Below, one piece after another: positions 1 to 7,267 of a DNA stretch of 64,000 nucleotides. The first letter of the stretch is position 1, and each line of letters begins with the position of its first letter. Source of the DNA: Caldilineae bacterium (GTDB lineage Bacteria > Chloroflexota > Anaerolineae > JAAEKA01); NCBI GenBank assembly GCA_020634555.1, contig JACKBK010000002.1, positions 62,001 to 126,000 on the forward strand, in the 5' to 3' direction. The notes below the pieces were generated by a model. The model searched no databases. It worked only from the letters and a program-made list of their open reading frames with translations, and was not told where the DNA came from. A program made the translations under genes and the position numbers.

Positions 1-60
1 CGGCTGAGGGCGGTAATCGAGGCCGACTTTCCTGATCTGAGCGAAAGGCGGCTGGCATGA
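1..60 (+). CDS. C-terminal end of an ECF-type sigma factor (partial)
   Basis: The window opens inside a plus-strand frame encoding RLRAVIEADFPDLSERRLA and ending in TGA at 58-60. An arginine-rich RLR stretch near the end is how region 4 of ECF sigma factors usually finishes, after the helix-turn-helix. The stop overlaps the ATG of the next gene (ATGA at 57-60), and that gene looks like an anti-sigma factor, which supports the reading. Only 19 residues are visible, so the family is inferred mainly from context. Confidence 0.4.
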   Translation, partial: RLRAVIEADFPDLSERRLA

Positions 61-872
61 AGGACGATTCGATGATCTCAATGGAATCTCTGTTGGAACA
101 AGCAGCCAGCGGCTTTCCTTACCCGCCGACACCCGATCTGGCGCACGGCGTAATGGTGCAGTTGGCGGTGCAGGAGGCTGCCCCGGCGGTTAACCGGCGA
201 CGCCTGGCGCTGGCGGCCGCGGCAGTGCTTATCGTCCTGGCCGGCCTGCTGGCCGTACCACAGGTTCGCGCCGCGGTTCTGGAAGCGTTGCGCATCGGCG
301 CGGTGAGCATCTTCCTGGACGAACCGTCACCGGAGCCTGGTTTGAAGGGCCCCATGACGCCACCAGCGCAGGCTGGCGCGTCACCTGAGACACAGAAGAC
401 GCAGATCACGTCTTCCCCGACCGCGACGCCTTGGACAGCAGGCATCACGGGCGAGACGACACTGGAAGAGGCAGCCAGCCAGCTTGACTTCCCACTCCAA
501 CTGCCGGGGTATCCACAGGATGTTGGCACACCTGATCAGGTTTTTTTGCCTGACATAGGCGGACAGGCAGTTGTCATGGTCTGGTACGAGCCAGGCAACG
601 CCGACGAACTGCGTTTTGCCCTGTATGAAATCGGTGCTGGTGTCGCGCTGGGCAAGAGCGCACCGTCCAGCGTCGAAGAGACGCGGGTCAACGGTAATAA
701 AGCCATCTGGATAACCACCGCCCACGACCTGTTTGATCTGACCAGATCGGGTGGCATGATGCGCCGTGTGAACAGCAATGTGCTGGTTTGGGAAGACAGC
801 GACCTAACCTATCGCCTAGAAACCTGGCTGGACAAGGAAGAGGCGGTGCGCATCGCCGAATCGTTGCAGTAA
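57..872 (+). CDS. Probable anti-sigma factor, membrane-anchored, DUF4367-like exterior
   Basis: A 271-residue protein with a cytoplasmic N-terminus of about 45 residues, one hydrophobic segment at roughly residues 49-70 (LALAAAAVLIVLAGLLAVP) and an exterior domain of about 200 residues. The exterior has a Pro/Thr/Ser-rich linker (about 95-130) and then a beta-rich region resembling the DUF4367 type found on regulatory membrane proteins. The ATGA overlap with the preceding sigma-like gene suggests translational coupling, so it probably holds that sigma factor at the membrane. No zinc-binding HxxxCxxC anti-sigma motif is visible. The function rests on layout and context. Confidence 0.5.
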   Translation: MKDDSMISMESLLEQAASGFPYPPTPDLAHGVMVQLAVQEAAPAVNRRRLALAAAAVLIVLAGLLAVPQVRAAVLEALRIGAVSIFLDEPSPEPGLKGPMTPPAQAGASPETQKTQITSSPTATPWTAGITGETTLEEAASQLDFPLQLPGYPQDVGTPDQVFLPDIGGQAVVMVWYEPGNADELRFALYEIGAGVALGKSAPSSVEETRVNGNKAIWITTAHDLFDLTRSGGMMRRVNSNVLVWEDSDLTYRLETWLDKEEAVRIAESLQ

Positions 873-896
873 TACTGGCTGAAAGGAGATCAACCC

Positions 897-1811
897 ATGA
901 CTTTCCGAGGTACGCAAAGGATAGCTGTCGCGGCGCTGCTGGCCGCACTCCTGGTGGCAATGACGGCATCGATGGCGCTGGCCGGCGGCTGGGCCACGGT
1001 GACGCTGGATGATCTGCCACGAGAGCCGCGGGCTGGCGAAACCCTTACCCTTGGCTTGACAATCCGGCAGCACGGTTTTCGCGAGATCGATCTGGACGTG
1101 AGCACCAATCCGGTGTTCCTGTTCGCAGAAAACATTGAGACAGGCGAGACAGTACGGTACGATGCGATCAAGGACGGCAATACCGGCCATTTTCTGGTAG
1201 ATGTGACGTTTCCCTCCGCCGGCGAGTGGAACTGGGGCGTTCAGCCCGGGTGGTTTCCCAAGCTCAAATTCGCGCCGCTGACGGTGCTGCCAGCTGCGAC
1301 ACCGTTGAGCACCGCGTTGGCCAGACTGCAAGCGGCCACCCGGTTCGGCCTGCTGCCCGCGCGCGGCATCCTGTTGGCTGCTACATTGCTGGCTGGCGTG
1401 GCTCTGGCAGTCTGGCTGGCGGCGGCGCGCAAACAACGAGGAATAGCCGGTGTCGTTGCAGCGGCGTGCCTCATGTTAGCCGCGGCGCTGATCGCATTGC
1501 CACGCCCGGCAGACGCTACCGGACCGGGTGAGGATTACACAGCAGGTTCTGCGACCCAAGATCAGGTGTCATACGGACGAGCGCTGTTTGTAGCAAAGGG
1601 GTGCTCCGGGTGCCATATCCACGAAAGCGTCACTAACGGCGTTGGTGGACCGATGATTGGTCCGAATCTGACGTACCGCCCGGAGGATCCGCAGTTCTTG
1701 CGCGCGTGGTTAGCCAATCCTGCCGCCATCAAGCCGAACACCACAATGCCCAACCTCGGGCTTCGCAGTTCCGAGATCGATGCACTGGTGGCCTTTCTAA
1801 CAGGCAACTGA
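897..1811 (+). CDS. Membrane-bound cytochrome c with N-terminal exported beta domain
   Basis: A 304-residue exported protein: signal peptide (residues 1-29), a beta-rich extracytoplasmic domain resembling FixH/YtkA-type domains (about 33-132), two hydrophobic segments (about 153-177 and 183-201), then a mono-heme cytochrome c domain. The heme site is C236-S-G-C239-H240 and M284 in the TTMPNLGL segment is the likely axial ligand. It should carry electrons on the outer face of the membrane. It starts 25 bases after the anti-sigma gene behind an AAAGGAG ribosome site, so the sigma/anti-sigma pair may control it. I do not recognise a named cytochrome; the domain order is unusual. Confidence 0.7.
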   Translation: MTFRGTQRIAVAALLAALLVAMTASMALAGGWATVTLDDLPREPRAGETLTLGLTIRQHGFREIDLDVSTNPVFLFAENIETGETVRYDAIKDGNTGHFLVDVTFPSAGEWNWGVQPGWFPKLKFAPLTVLPAATPLSTALARLQAATRFGLLPARGILLAATLLAGVALAVWLAAARKQRGIAGVVAAACLMLAAALIALPRPADATGPGEDYTAGSATQDQVSYGRALFVAKGCSGCHIHESVTNGVGGPMIGPNLTYRPEDPQFLRAWLANPAAIKPNTTMPNLGLRSSEIDALVAFLTGN

Positions 1812-2150
1812 AAGACACAGCAGTGAGGGTTAAGCAGTTACGTTCCGTTTTCCTATCGCAAACCGTACCTACTTAACCTTCACTGTTTCATCACTCCCGC
1901 GGGGCGGGAGTCTAGCGCCTGTGAGGACATGAATTCCCGCCTGCCTAGAAACTTCCCGGAGAGATCCTTCGCTAGCGATTCGCCGTATTGGAAGTCGAGT
2001 GCTCCACTCGCTCAGGATGACAACGAAGAAGTTTCTTGCCACGGCGCATGCCGTCTGTGATGGCATTGGGAACTCCGCGGGAACACCTGGACGGCGCACC
2101 CTGGCTGCTGAAGCCGGGCGCAAGTAGGGCGCAGTGTGACGGGTGAGCAG
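1812..2150. repeat. Gene-free spacer with hairpin and a dispersed-repeat copy
   Basis: No convincing gene. An inverted repeat at 1821-1835 and 1869-1885 (CAGTGAGGGTTAAG against CTTAACCTTCACTG, imperfect) follows the cytochrome gene and may end its transcript. A CTCCCGCGGGGCGGGAG palindrome lies at about 1894-1910, and AGAAACTTC (1947-1955) pairs perfectly with GAAGTTTCT (2027-2035). The last 72 bases (2079-2150) are one copy of a dispersed repeat whose partner is at 7183-7254. Confidence 0.6.
2079..2150 (+). repeat. Dispersed 72-bp repeat, copy 1
   Basis: Matches 7183-7254 at 69 of 72 positions by direct reading; the core GGCGCACCCTGGCTGCTGAA is identical. Both copies lie in spacers next to CCCGC-type palindromes. 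I see no coding potential and no target-site duplication. Confidence 0.75.
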
Positions 2151-3290
2151 TTACCGCAAACCTATAGCTCGCAAACCAACTTCGCGGTTCGGAGGAAAAC
2201 CGACGCCCAGCGCAGTGCCCAGCATAATGACGGCGCTGCGGGGCGCGCCGGCGTGCGCCAGAGACGCGGCCGTGCCGTCGTGGATCGGCTCCACGGCAAT
2301 CGCACGGCCAGCGGCGCGGCTGGTGGCTTCGCTGAGGATATCGTTGGCCAGCCGGTTGCCCCCGGCCGCGTGGATGCTGGCGTAGGGTCCGTTGCCCGCC
2401 AGCCGGCCGTTCTGCTTGTACGCGGCGACGCTTGTAACCGCGTACGGCTCGGCATCCGGTCGTTCGGCCGCCGTCCGCGCGATAATCTGCGCCACGAAGC
2501 GCAGCACGTTGCGGCCCAGCGCGGCTCTATCCTCCTCCGCCGGATAGATCTCGGACCACTCCGTCAGCACAGGCGGCAACGCTTCCATCGTTGCCAGCAC
2601 GCCGCCTTCGTAATCCAGCACGGCCCGCTTGACCAGGGTGTGGCCAAAGTCGAAGCCCAGCGCGCGGCGCCGGATCGGCTCATCTGGCAAGAGCGTCAGC
2701 GTCCTGGCCGCGCCCATCAGCGCGATCAGGCTGGTGTACGGCGACAGGCGCACATCTACGTCTATGTAGCCCAGCTCGTCCAGCAAACTGCGCGCGCTGG
2801 CAGCGATGGTTTCCCCCAACAGCCCGCTGGACAGCCCGCCTCCCAGCCAGACGGTTCGAATTTTGGCCCACTTTTCCCAGTCAGCCGGTTGCCAGTCGGG
2901 TCGCACGCGCCGGTTGATCTCATCGCCGCGGTGCAGGGTGGCCAGCAGCCAACCGAGGTTCCTCCCCAGCCGCGCTGCGATCTCCTGCGCGGCATCACGA
3001 GCGGCTGGACCGCCGCTGGCCAGCGCGCGGCCGACAGCCAGCGCGGCATCCCGGCGTACCAGTGCCTTGCTGCGCGTCAGATCCGGCAGGACAGAAGGCA
3101 GGTCGGCGGCGTTCAACCCAAACACAGATGCGTGCGGCGCCGCCAGCGACATCAGCGCGCGGCTGGAGATCAGCTCATCGCCGCGCAGCCCGCGGGCTGC
3201 CTCGTCCAACGGCAAGCCAGGCAGGTCGATGATCTGCACGCGGTTGACGGATGCGCTGGGCGGCGTTTCAAAGGTGTTACCAGTAGTCAT
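2151..3290 (-). CDS. ROK-like (ASKHA-fold) sugar-kinase relative with permuted motif order
   Basis: About 379 residues from the ATG at 3288-3290, which has AGGAGCAGG upstream; a longer reading would translate a simple-sequence hairpin and is unlikely. The motifs resemble the ROK/ASKHA family but in reverse order. A segment like the ROK C-terminal half comes first (AAQEIAARLGRNLGWLLATL, VWLGGGLSSG, then SLIALMGAARTL). The phosphate-binding start follows (LGFDFGHTLVKRAVLD), then EPIHDGTAASLAHAG and VIMLGTALGVGF. In ordinary ROK kinases the FDxG-T motif is at the N-terminus and GGG near the C-terminus. It may be a circularly permuted kinase or an inactive relative. The substrate is unknown. A GNAT gene lies upstream on the same strand. 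Confidence 0.55.
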   Translation of the reverse strand: MTTGNTFETPPSASVNRVQIIDLPGLPLDEAARGLRGDELISSRALMSLAAPHASVFGLNAADLPSVLPDLTRSKALVRRDAALAVGRALASGGPAARDAAQEIAARLGRNLGWLLATLHRGDEINRRVRPDWQPADWEKWAKIRTVWLGGGLSSGLLGETIAASARSLLDELGYIDVDVRLSPYTSLIALMGAARTLTLLPDEPIRRRALGFDFGHTLVKRAVLDYEGGVLATMEALPPVLTEWSEIYPAEEDRAALGRNVLRFVAQIIARTAAERPDAEPYAVTSVAAYKQNGRLAGNGPYASIHAAGGNRLANDILSEATSRAAGRAIAVEPIHDGTAASLAHAGAPRSAVIMLGTALGVGFPPNREVGLRAIGLR

Positions 3291-3315
3291 GCTACCGTTC
3301 CTGCTCCTATCCCCC

Positions 3316-3376
3316 CTACTCCTACTCCTACTCTTACTCGAAATCCCGAAAAGAGGAAGAGTAGGAGTAGGAGTAG
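3316..3376. repeat. Hexamer-repeat hairpin between two genes
   Basis: A perfect 20-base inverted repeat (arms 3316-3335 and 3357-3376) made of tandem CTACTC / GAGTAG words, with a 21-base loop. It sits between the GNAT gene and the ROK-like gene. It could act as a transcription attenuator or mRNA-stabilising stem. It belongs to a wider set of word-palindromes in the spacers of this window. Confidence 0.75.
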
Positions 3377-3408
3377 GAGTAGGAATGGGATAGGAATGGG
3401 AAGAGGAG

Positions 3409-3927
3409 TTAATTCGTGAACCGCTGCTGCGTGCCATCGTCGAGGTTCTGATAGACGCCGCCGGTGTATTCACCGATCACGCGCAGCCAGAATACCTTGG
3501 CCGGCTCATTCGCCGCCAACTCGAAGACCTGCCAGGCGCCGCGGTGGGCATCAAACACCAACCGCGCCGCCTGCCGGCCGATCCCTTGGCCGCGATATTT
3601 GGGTACGATGTAGAAATCCAGCAGTTCGAAATCGATCTCCGGGGGGATATGGTCGTTGCCACTGCAAACAACCGCGTAGCCAGCCGGCTGCTCGTCGGCC
3701 CGTATGATGTATTGGAAGGAATCGCCACGCACCCAGAAGTTGCTCTCGATGAACTCATCGAAGGTGCGCGGCCGCGGGTTGCCCGATGGCTCATAGTGCG
3801 GCAGCCCCGACTCGACGATTGCGATGTCGGGGTCGTAGCGCGACAGGTCGTAGAAGAACGCCAGGAAGAAGTGCCAGACGACACACTGGTCGTCGTCGGT
3901 CTCAACGCGGGTGATGGAGATATTCAT
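3409..3927 (-). CDS. GNAT-family N-acetyltransferase
   Basis: 172 residues. The acetyl-CoA binding motif A is clear: a beta strand ELLDFYIVPKY followed by RGQGIGRQAARLVFD (about residues 112-129), matching the R/Q-x-x-G-x-G/A loop of GNAT enzymes. The later strand and helix (WQVFELAANEPAKVFWLRVI) fit motif B, where N and P residues often shape the acceptor site. It should transfer an acetyl group from acetyl-CoA to an amine in the cytoplasm. Substrate unknown. It lies 6 bases after the DinB-like gene and probably shares its transcript. Confidence 0.8.
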   Translation of the reverse strand: MNISITRVETDDDQCVVWHFFLAFFYDLSRYDPDIAIVESGLPHYEPSGNPRPRTFDEFIESNFWVRGDSFQYIIRADEQPAGYAVVCSGNDHIPPEIDFELLDFYIVPKYRGQGIGRQAARLVFDAHRGAWQVFELAANEPAKVFWLRVIGEYTGGVYQNLDDGTQQRFTN

Positions 3928-3933
3928 GGCCCG

Positions 3934-4269
3934 CTACGCGATCCAGTCTCGCCATTGCTTGGGGCGCTCCCTGCCCATGGCCTTGAGGTAGACACTCACC
4001 TTGCCGTAGAAGATCAGCAACGCTTCGTTGTAGACATGAAGCTGCATCTGCGGCGACACCGACCAACCGCCGCGGTCGATCTGGCGAGTGGCGAGGTCAT
4101 CGTCGCTGAGAGCCGCAACCGCGGCTTCGAGATCGCTGTCCAGCCCGCTGTACCACTGCCGCAAAGCATCTACGCTGGTTTCCAGGCCCGGCAGTTGACT
4201 GCGATAGGTGAAGTCGCACGCGCCGGTTCTGAACGAGTCGACGTAGCTGTGTTGCATAATACGGTTCAC
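3934..4269 (-). CDS. Short DinB-like protein
   Basis: 111 residues from a GTG start at 4267-4269, chosen because AAGGAGGA lies a few bases upstream; an ATG four codons later is the alternative. The sequence is helical with a QLHVYNEALLIFYGKVSVYL stretch typical of the DinB/YfiT four-helix fold, where a conserved His helps bind a metal. It is shorter than the usual 150-170 residues, so it may be a reduced or partial member. It heads a small operon with the GNAT and ROK-like genes. Confidence 0.5.
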   Translation of the reverse strand: MNRIMQHSYVDSFRTGACDFTYRSQLPGLETSVDALRQWYSGLDSDLEAAVAALSDDDLATRQIDRGGWSVSPQMQLHVYNEALLIFYGKVSVYLKAMGRERPKQWRDWIA

Positions 4270-4341
4270 GATGTTCCTCCTTGATCGAATCAGAGACGCT
4301 TCTCAGCCGCAGTATGCGTAGCTGCTCGCTCTACAGGCATT

Positions 4342-4406
4342 GTCATTCCCGCGAAGGCGGGAATCCAGGTTTGCACGGTTTGGATTCCCACTTTCGCGGG
4401 AATGAC
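4342..4406. repeat. REP-like 26-bp inverted repeat (CATTCCCGC family)
   Basis: Arms 4342-4367 and 4381-4406 pair over 26 bases with about three mismatches and a 13-base loop. The ends read GTCATTCCCGCGAA and TTCGCGGGAATGAC. Related palindromes are at 7127-7188, about 1894 and about 60308. In translation it gives the 'SREGGNP' peptide familiar from false ORFs, so the overlapping reading frame is not a gene. Confidence 0.8.
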
Positions 4407-4450
4407 AGGTGGGTCGTTCCCATTATGCATGGATTGGGGCGCGCAGCCAA

Positions 4451-4519
4451 GGACTTAACCTGGACTTAACGCGACCACAACGCGGCTTTCACCCACGTCT
4501 GGCCAAAAACCGCTATCAT
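4451..4519 (+). promoter_or_regulatory. Direct-repeat operator and -10 element upstream of the ApbE operon
   Basis: GGACTTAAC occurs at 4451-4459 and again at 4462-4470, an 11-bp period typical of OmpR/PhoB-family binding sites. GCTATCAT follows with TATCAT at 4514-4519, a plausible -10. The same arrangement precedes the gene at 9730, and an OmpR-type regulator is encoded between them at 7268. Regulation is inferred. Confidence 0.55.
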
Positions 4520-4600
4520 AAAGACAACAAACCAGCAGCAGGTAGTCGACGACCCGTTTGGTGCGCGATGCCAACCTGCAAATTCACAGGAGACATACTC

Positions 4601-5053
4601 ATGCGCAGCAGGAACCATCACAGAGCAATCGTCATCTCGGCCATGTTCACAGCCTTTCTGTTGGCCGGCGCGGTAGGTGGTCTGGTGATTACCAACCGCT
4701 TGTCAGCCACAGCGGCTGATGCCGCGACCACTGACGCCGTCGTTGCTCAACCGCAGGCCGCGGTGTCCGCTCCGGCGGTTGACAACTCGACTGAACAGGC
4801 AGATGCGGCAGCTTTGGCGCAGGCGAACGCAGCACTTCAGCAGGCAGCTACCGATCTGGCCGACAAGGACGCGGTGATTGCCGCGTATGATGCTCGGCTA
4901 CGTGAGGCATATGCGGCCTTGCAGCAAGCCTACGGGCAGATAGAGCAACTACAGGCTGCTCAGAGCCGGTTCGGTTCGAACCGAGAGGAAGAACACGAAC
5001 GCGGCGAACGCATGATTTTATCTAACAATCAAGGAGAGATCCAGAATGACTAA
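4601..5053 (+). CDS. Membrane-anchored coiled-coil protein, unknown function
   Basis: 150 residues from the ATG at 4601, which follows ACAGGAGA; a longer upstream reading lacks a ribosome site. There is one N-terminal hydrophobic anchor (about residues 8-30, IVISAMFTAFLLAGAVGGLV), an Ala/Thr linker, then an Ala/Gln-rich helix from about 60 to 125 with heptad character (ANAALQQAATDLADKDAVIA). It should face the outside of the membrane. It is the first gene of a tight operon with a second small membrane protein, ApbE and a ferric-reductase-like protein. I do not recognise the family. Confidence 0.6.
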   Translation: MRSRNHHRAIVISAMFTAFLLAGAVGGLVITNRLSATAADAATTDAVVAQPQAAVSAPAVDNSTEQADAAALAQANAALQQAATDLADKDAVIAAYDARLREAYAALQQAYGQIEQLQAAQSRFGSNREEEHERGERMILSNNQGEIQND

Positions 5054-5393
5054 TACATCGAACACAACAAAGGGAAGCCCAGCAGCGCGTCGCACCTCGA
5101 AAGGTATCAGCGCGGCATGGAAAAGCGGTTTATTGGCGCTGAGTCTGACAACCGTCATCGCCGGAACGGCCATGCTTGGCAGGCTCGACAGCAGCCAGCA
5201 GATAGCCGAGCAGTCTGTGGCGCAACAACCGGCCCAGCAATCGTCGGTGATCCAGCAACTGCCATCAGGGGACCTGGTGGTGTTACCGGATACCTCGACA
5301 AGCAGCCTCTCGACCACATCGCGATCGACTATTCCCACGATGCCGCAGCAACCGGTGTTTCGCCGGCCGATCACCCGCACGCGCGGCTCTTGA
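5046..5393 (+). CDS. Small membrane-anchored protein, unknown function
   Basis: 115 residues. The start overlaps the preceding gene's end by 8 bases and follows AAGGAGA. One hydrophobic segment (about 26-45, SGLLALSLTTVIAGTAML) is followed by a Gln/Ser/Thr-rich low-complexity exterior tail ending RRPITRTRGS. It has no cysteines and no visible flavinylation motif. Its place between the coiled-coil protein and ApbE suggests a structural part in an envelope redox module. Confidence 0.55.
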   Translation: MTNTSNTTKGSPAARRTSKGISAAWKSGLLALSLTTVIAGTAMLGRLDSSQQIAEQSVAQQPAQQSSVIQQLPSGDLVVLPDTSTSSLSTTSRSTIPTMPQQPVFRRPITRTRGS

Positions 5394-5404
5394 GGCATAC
5401 GCCT

Positions 5405-6334
5405 ATGATGCACGAATCCCACTTCCGCGCCATGAACACCGAAATTGGCGTCTGGCTTTGGAATGCTAATAGCCAGGTTGACAGGGTCATGGCGCAGGCG
5501 GTGCATCGTTTTGAAGAGGCTGAGGCCGAACTCAGCCGGTTTCGACCGGACTCCGGCCTCAGCCGTCTCAATGCATCCGCCGGGCAAGGGCCGCAGCGCG
5601 TTTCGCCGCTGCTGTGGACGGTGTTGACCCATGCGGTGGAGGCAGCCCGGCAGACCCACGGCATATTCGACCCAACGTTGCTCGACCTGTTGCGTGCCAC
5701 CGGCTACAACCGCAGCTTTGAGCTGCTGGGCAACGGCAACAGCAGCAAGACTGTGGCGCCTTCCAAATCGCCCTGGGGCTGGCACTGCATTCGCCTCTTC
5801 GAAGCCGGTGGGCTGGTAGAGTTGCCTGCCGGCTTTGGGATCGACCTGGGCGGCATCGCCAAGGGCTGGACGGTCGATCACGTGGCTGTCAGCCTCGCCA
5901 CACATGGCGCAGTGCTGGTGGACGCCGGCGGCGACATCCGCGCCATTGGCGCACCGGAGGGCCAGCCGTGGCCGGTCGCGGTCCAAGACCCCTTCGACGA
6001 GACAAAGGACCGCGCTATCCTGGCGCTGGCTGACGGAGCGGTTGCCACCAGCAGCATCGGGCGTCGCCGCTGGCAAGCTGGCGGCAAGACAATGCACCAT
6101 CTCATCGATCCGCGCACCGGGCAACCCAGCAACAGCGACCTGCATACAGTTACCGTGCTGGCAAAGACGGCTGAAGCCGCGGAGGTAGCAGCTAAAACGG
6201 CGCTTCTATTGGGAACGGCGGCGGGTGCTGACTGGTTGGCGCAACAGGACCTGCGCGGCCTGCTCATCGACCGCCGCGGCCAGGAACATCACATCGGCAG
6301 GCTGCCGACCTATGAATCATTGGAGATGGCATGA
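5405..6334 (+). CDS. apbE: FAD:protein FMN transferase (ApbE family)
   Basis: 309 residues from the ATG at 5405 (a second ATG follows directly); TTGAGG overlapping the preceding stop can serve as ribosome site. The family motifs are clear: DLGGIAKGWTVDH (about 158-170), DAGGDIRAIG (about 184-193), and SSIGRRRWQAGGKTMHHLID leading into PRTGQP. These bind FAD and magnesium and move FMN onto a Thr/Ser of an exported acceptor. No signal peptide or lipobox is apparent in this copy. It overlaps the next gene, a ferric-reductase-like membrane protein, by 4 bases. No FMN-binding-domain acceptor is in the operon, so its target is unknown. Confidence 0.88.
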   Translation: MMHESHFRAMNTEIGVWLWNANSQVDRVMAQAVHRFEEAEAELSRFRPDSGLSRLNASAGQGPQRVSPLLWTVLTHAVEAARQTHGIFDPTLLDLLRATGYNRSFELLGNGNSSKTVAPSKSPWGWHCIRLFEAGGLVELPAGFGIDLGGIAKGWTVDHVAVSLATHGAVLVDAGGDIRAIGAPEGQPWPVAVQDPFDETKDRAILALADGAVATSSIGRRRWQAGGKTMHHLIDPRTGQPSNSDLHTVTVLAKTAEAAEVAAKTALLLGTAAGADWLAQQDLRGLLIDRRGQEHHIGRLPTYESLEMA

Positions 6335-7074
6335 CAACTCAACCTCGAAACGACCGTCGCGATCCAACGCCGCCGGTTCAACGGCCGGACGCAAATGGCG
6401 TCGCCGTTGACCTGGACAGCGCGCACGTCTGGTGGGGGTCAGTGTACGGCGCGCTGATCGGGATGGGTCTGGCGCTGGCCGGACTTGCGATTGGATTTGG
6501 CGTTACCGGCCTGACAGGCGACACACGCTCCTACTGGTATCTCAGCCGCGCTGCTGGCGTGGTAGCCTACCTGCTGCTGTGGGGATCGGTGGCCTGGGGG
6601 CTGTTGCTCAGCTCCAGGATCGGCAAAGGACGCCTGCGGCCACCGGTTTTGCTGGATGCGCATCAGTTCCTCAGCAGTCTGGCTATCGGCTTTGCTCTGT
6701 TCCACGGGCTGATTCTGATGGGTGACCATTACCTGAGTTTCCCGCTGTCGGCTGTTCTGGTACCCTTCGCCAGCACTTACAAACCGGTGCTGGTGGCTGC
6801 CGGCCAGATCGGACTGTGGCTTTCGGTGCTGGTAGTCGCCAGCTTCTATGTCCGCAAACAGATCGGGCAGAAGCGCTGGCGAACGTTGCACTACACGAGT
6901 TTCGTGGCGTTCTGGATCGTTCTTCTTCATTCCGTGTTGATCGGCAGCGAGTCGGGCCACCCATTGCTGGCTGCCACCTACGTTGTTACAGCCGGTTCGG
7001 TGCTGTTTCTGACCTTCTACCGCATCTTTGGCCGTGACCAGAAGCAACCCAAGCCGGTGATTGCTGGCAACTGA
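6331..7074 (+). CDS. Ferric reductase-like transmembrane protein (probable heme b)
   Basis: 247 residues with about six membrane helices from residue 35 on. Histidines paired on two helices are the likely heme ligands: DAHQFLSSLAIGFALFHG (about 111-128) and RTLHYTSFVAFWIVLLHS (about 187-204). This is the pattern of the ferric_reduct / MsrQ / YedZ group. It lacks the cytosolic NADPH/FAD domain of full ferric reductases. Its 4-base overlap with apbE implies joint expression and a transmembrane electron path feeding a flavinylated or heme partner outside. MsrP is not present, so MsrQ function is not supported. Confidence 0.78.
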   Translation: MTTQPRNDRRDPTPPVQRPDANGVAVDLDSAHVWWGSVYGALIGMGLALAGLAIGFGVTGLTGDTRSYWYLSRAAGVVAYLLLWGSVAWGLLLSSRIGKGRLRPPVLLDAHQFLSSLAIGFALFHGLILMGDHYLSFPLSAVLVPFASTYKPVLVAAGQIGLWLSVLVVASFYVRKQIGQKRWRTLHYTSFVAFWIVLLHSVLIGSESGHPLLAATYVVTAGSVLFLTFYRIFGRDQKQPKPVIAGN

Positions 7075-7126
7075 GAATCTGGCTACAATGGGGGTATCTT
7101 CGTAACTACTCAGCTTACAGAATGGC

Positions 7127-7188
7127 GTCATTCCCGCGGAGGCGGGAATCCACTCCTCGCAGACCTGGATTCCTGCCTCCGTGGGAAC
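7127..7188. repeat. REP-like CATTCCCGC palindrome, second copy
   Basis: GTCATTCCCGCGGAGGCGGG... at 7127-7152 pairs imperfectly with TGGATTCCTGCCTCCGTG... at 7166-7188. It belongs to the same family as 4342-4406 and runs directly into the 72-bp dispersed repeat at 7183-7254. Confidence 0.7.
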
Positions 7189-7254
7189 ACCTGCACGGCG
7201 CACCCTGGCTGCTGAAGCCGGGCGCAAGCAGGGCGCAGTGTGACGGGTAAGCAG
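7183..7254 (+). repeat. Dispersed 72-bp repeat, copy 2
   Basis: Three mismatches to 2079-2150. It fills the spacer just upstream of the response-regulator gene. Confidence 0.75.
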
Positions 7255-7267
7255 GTACATTGGAGCA

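Noticed and set aside
2136..3419. Long plus-strand open frame opposite the ROK-like gene
   Set aside because: Its product is Arg/Gln/Pro-rich with no motifs, and the minus-strand frame carries recognisable ASKHA motifs. It is a high-GC shadow.
4281..4469. Small plus-strand frame encoding a 'SREGGNP' peptide
   Set aside because: This peptide is the translation of the REP-like palindrome at 4342-4406, not a gene.
6331..7074. MsrQ partner of a methionine sulfoxide reductase
   Set aside because: No msrP gene is adjacent; the operon partner is ApbE.
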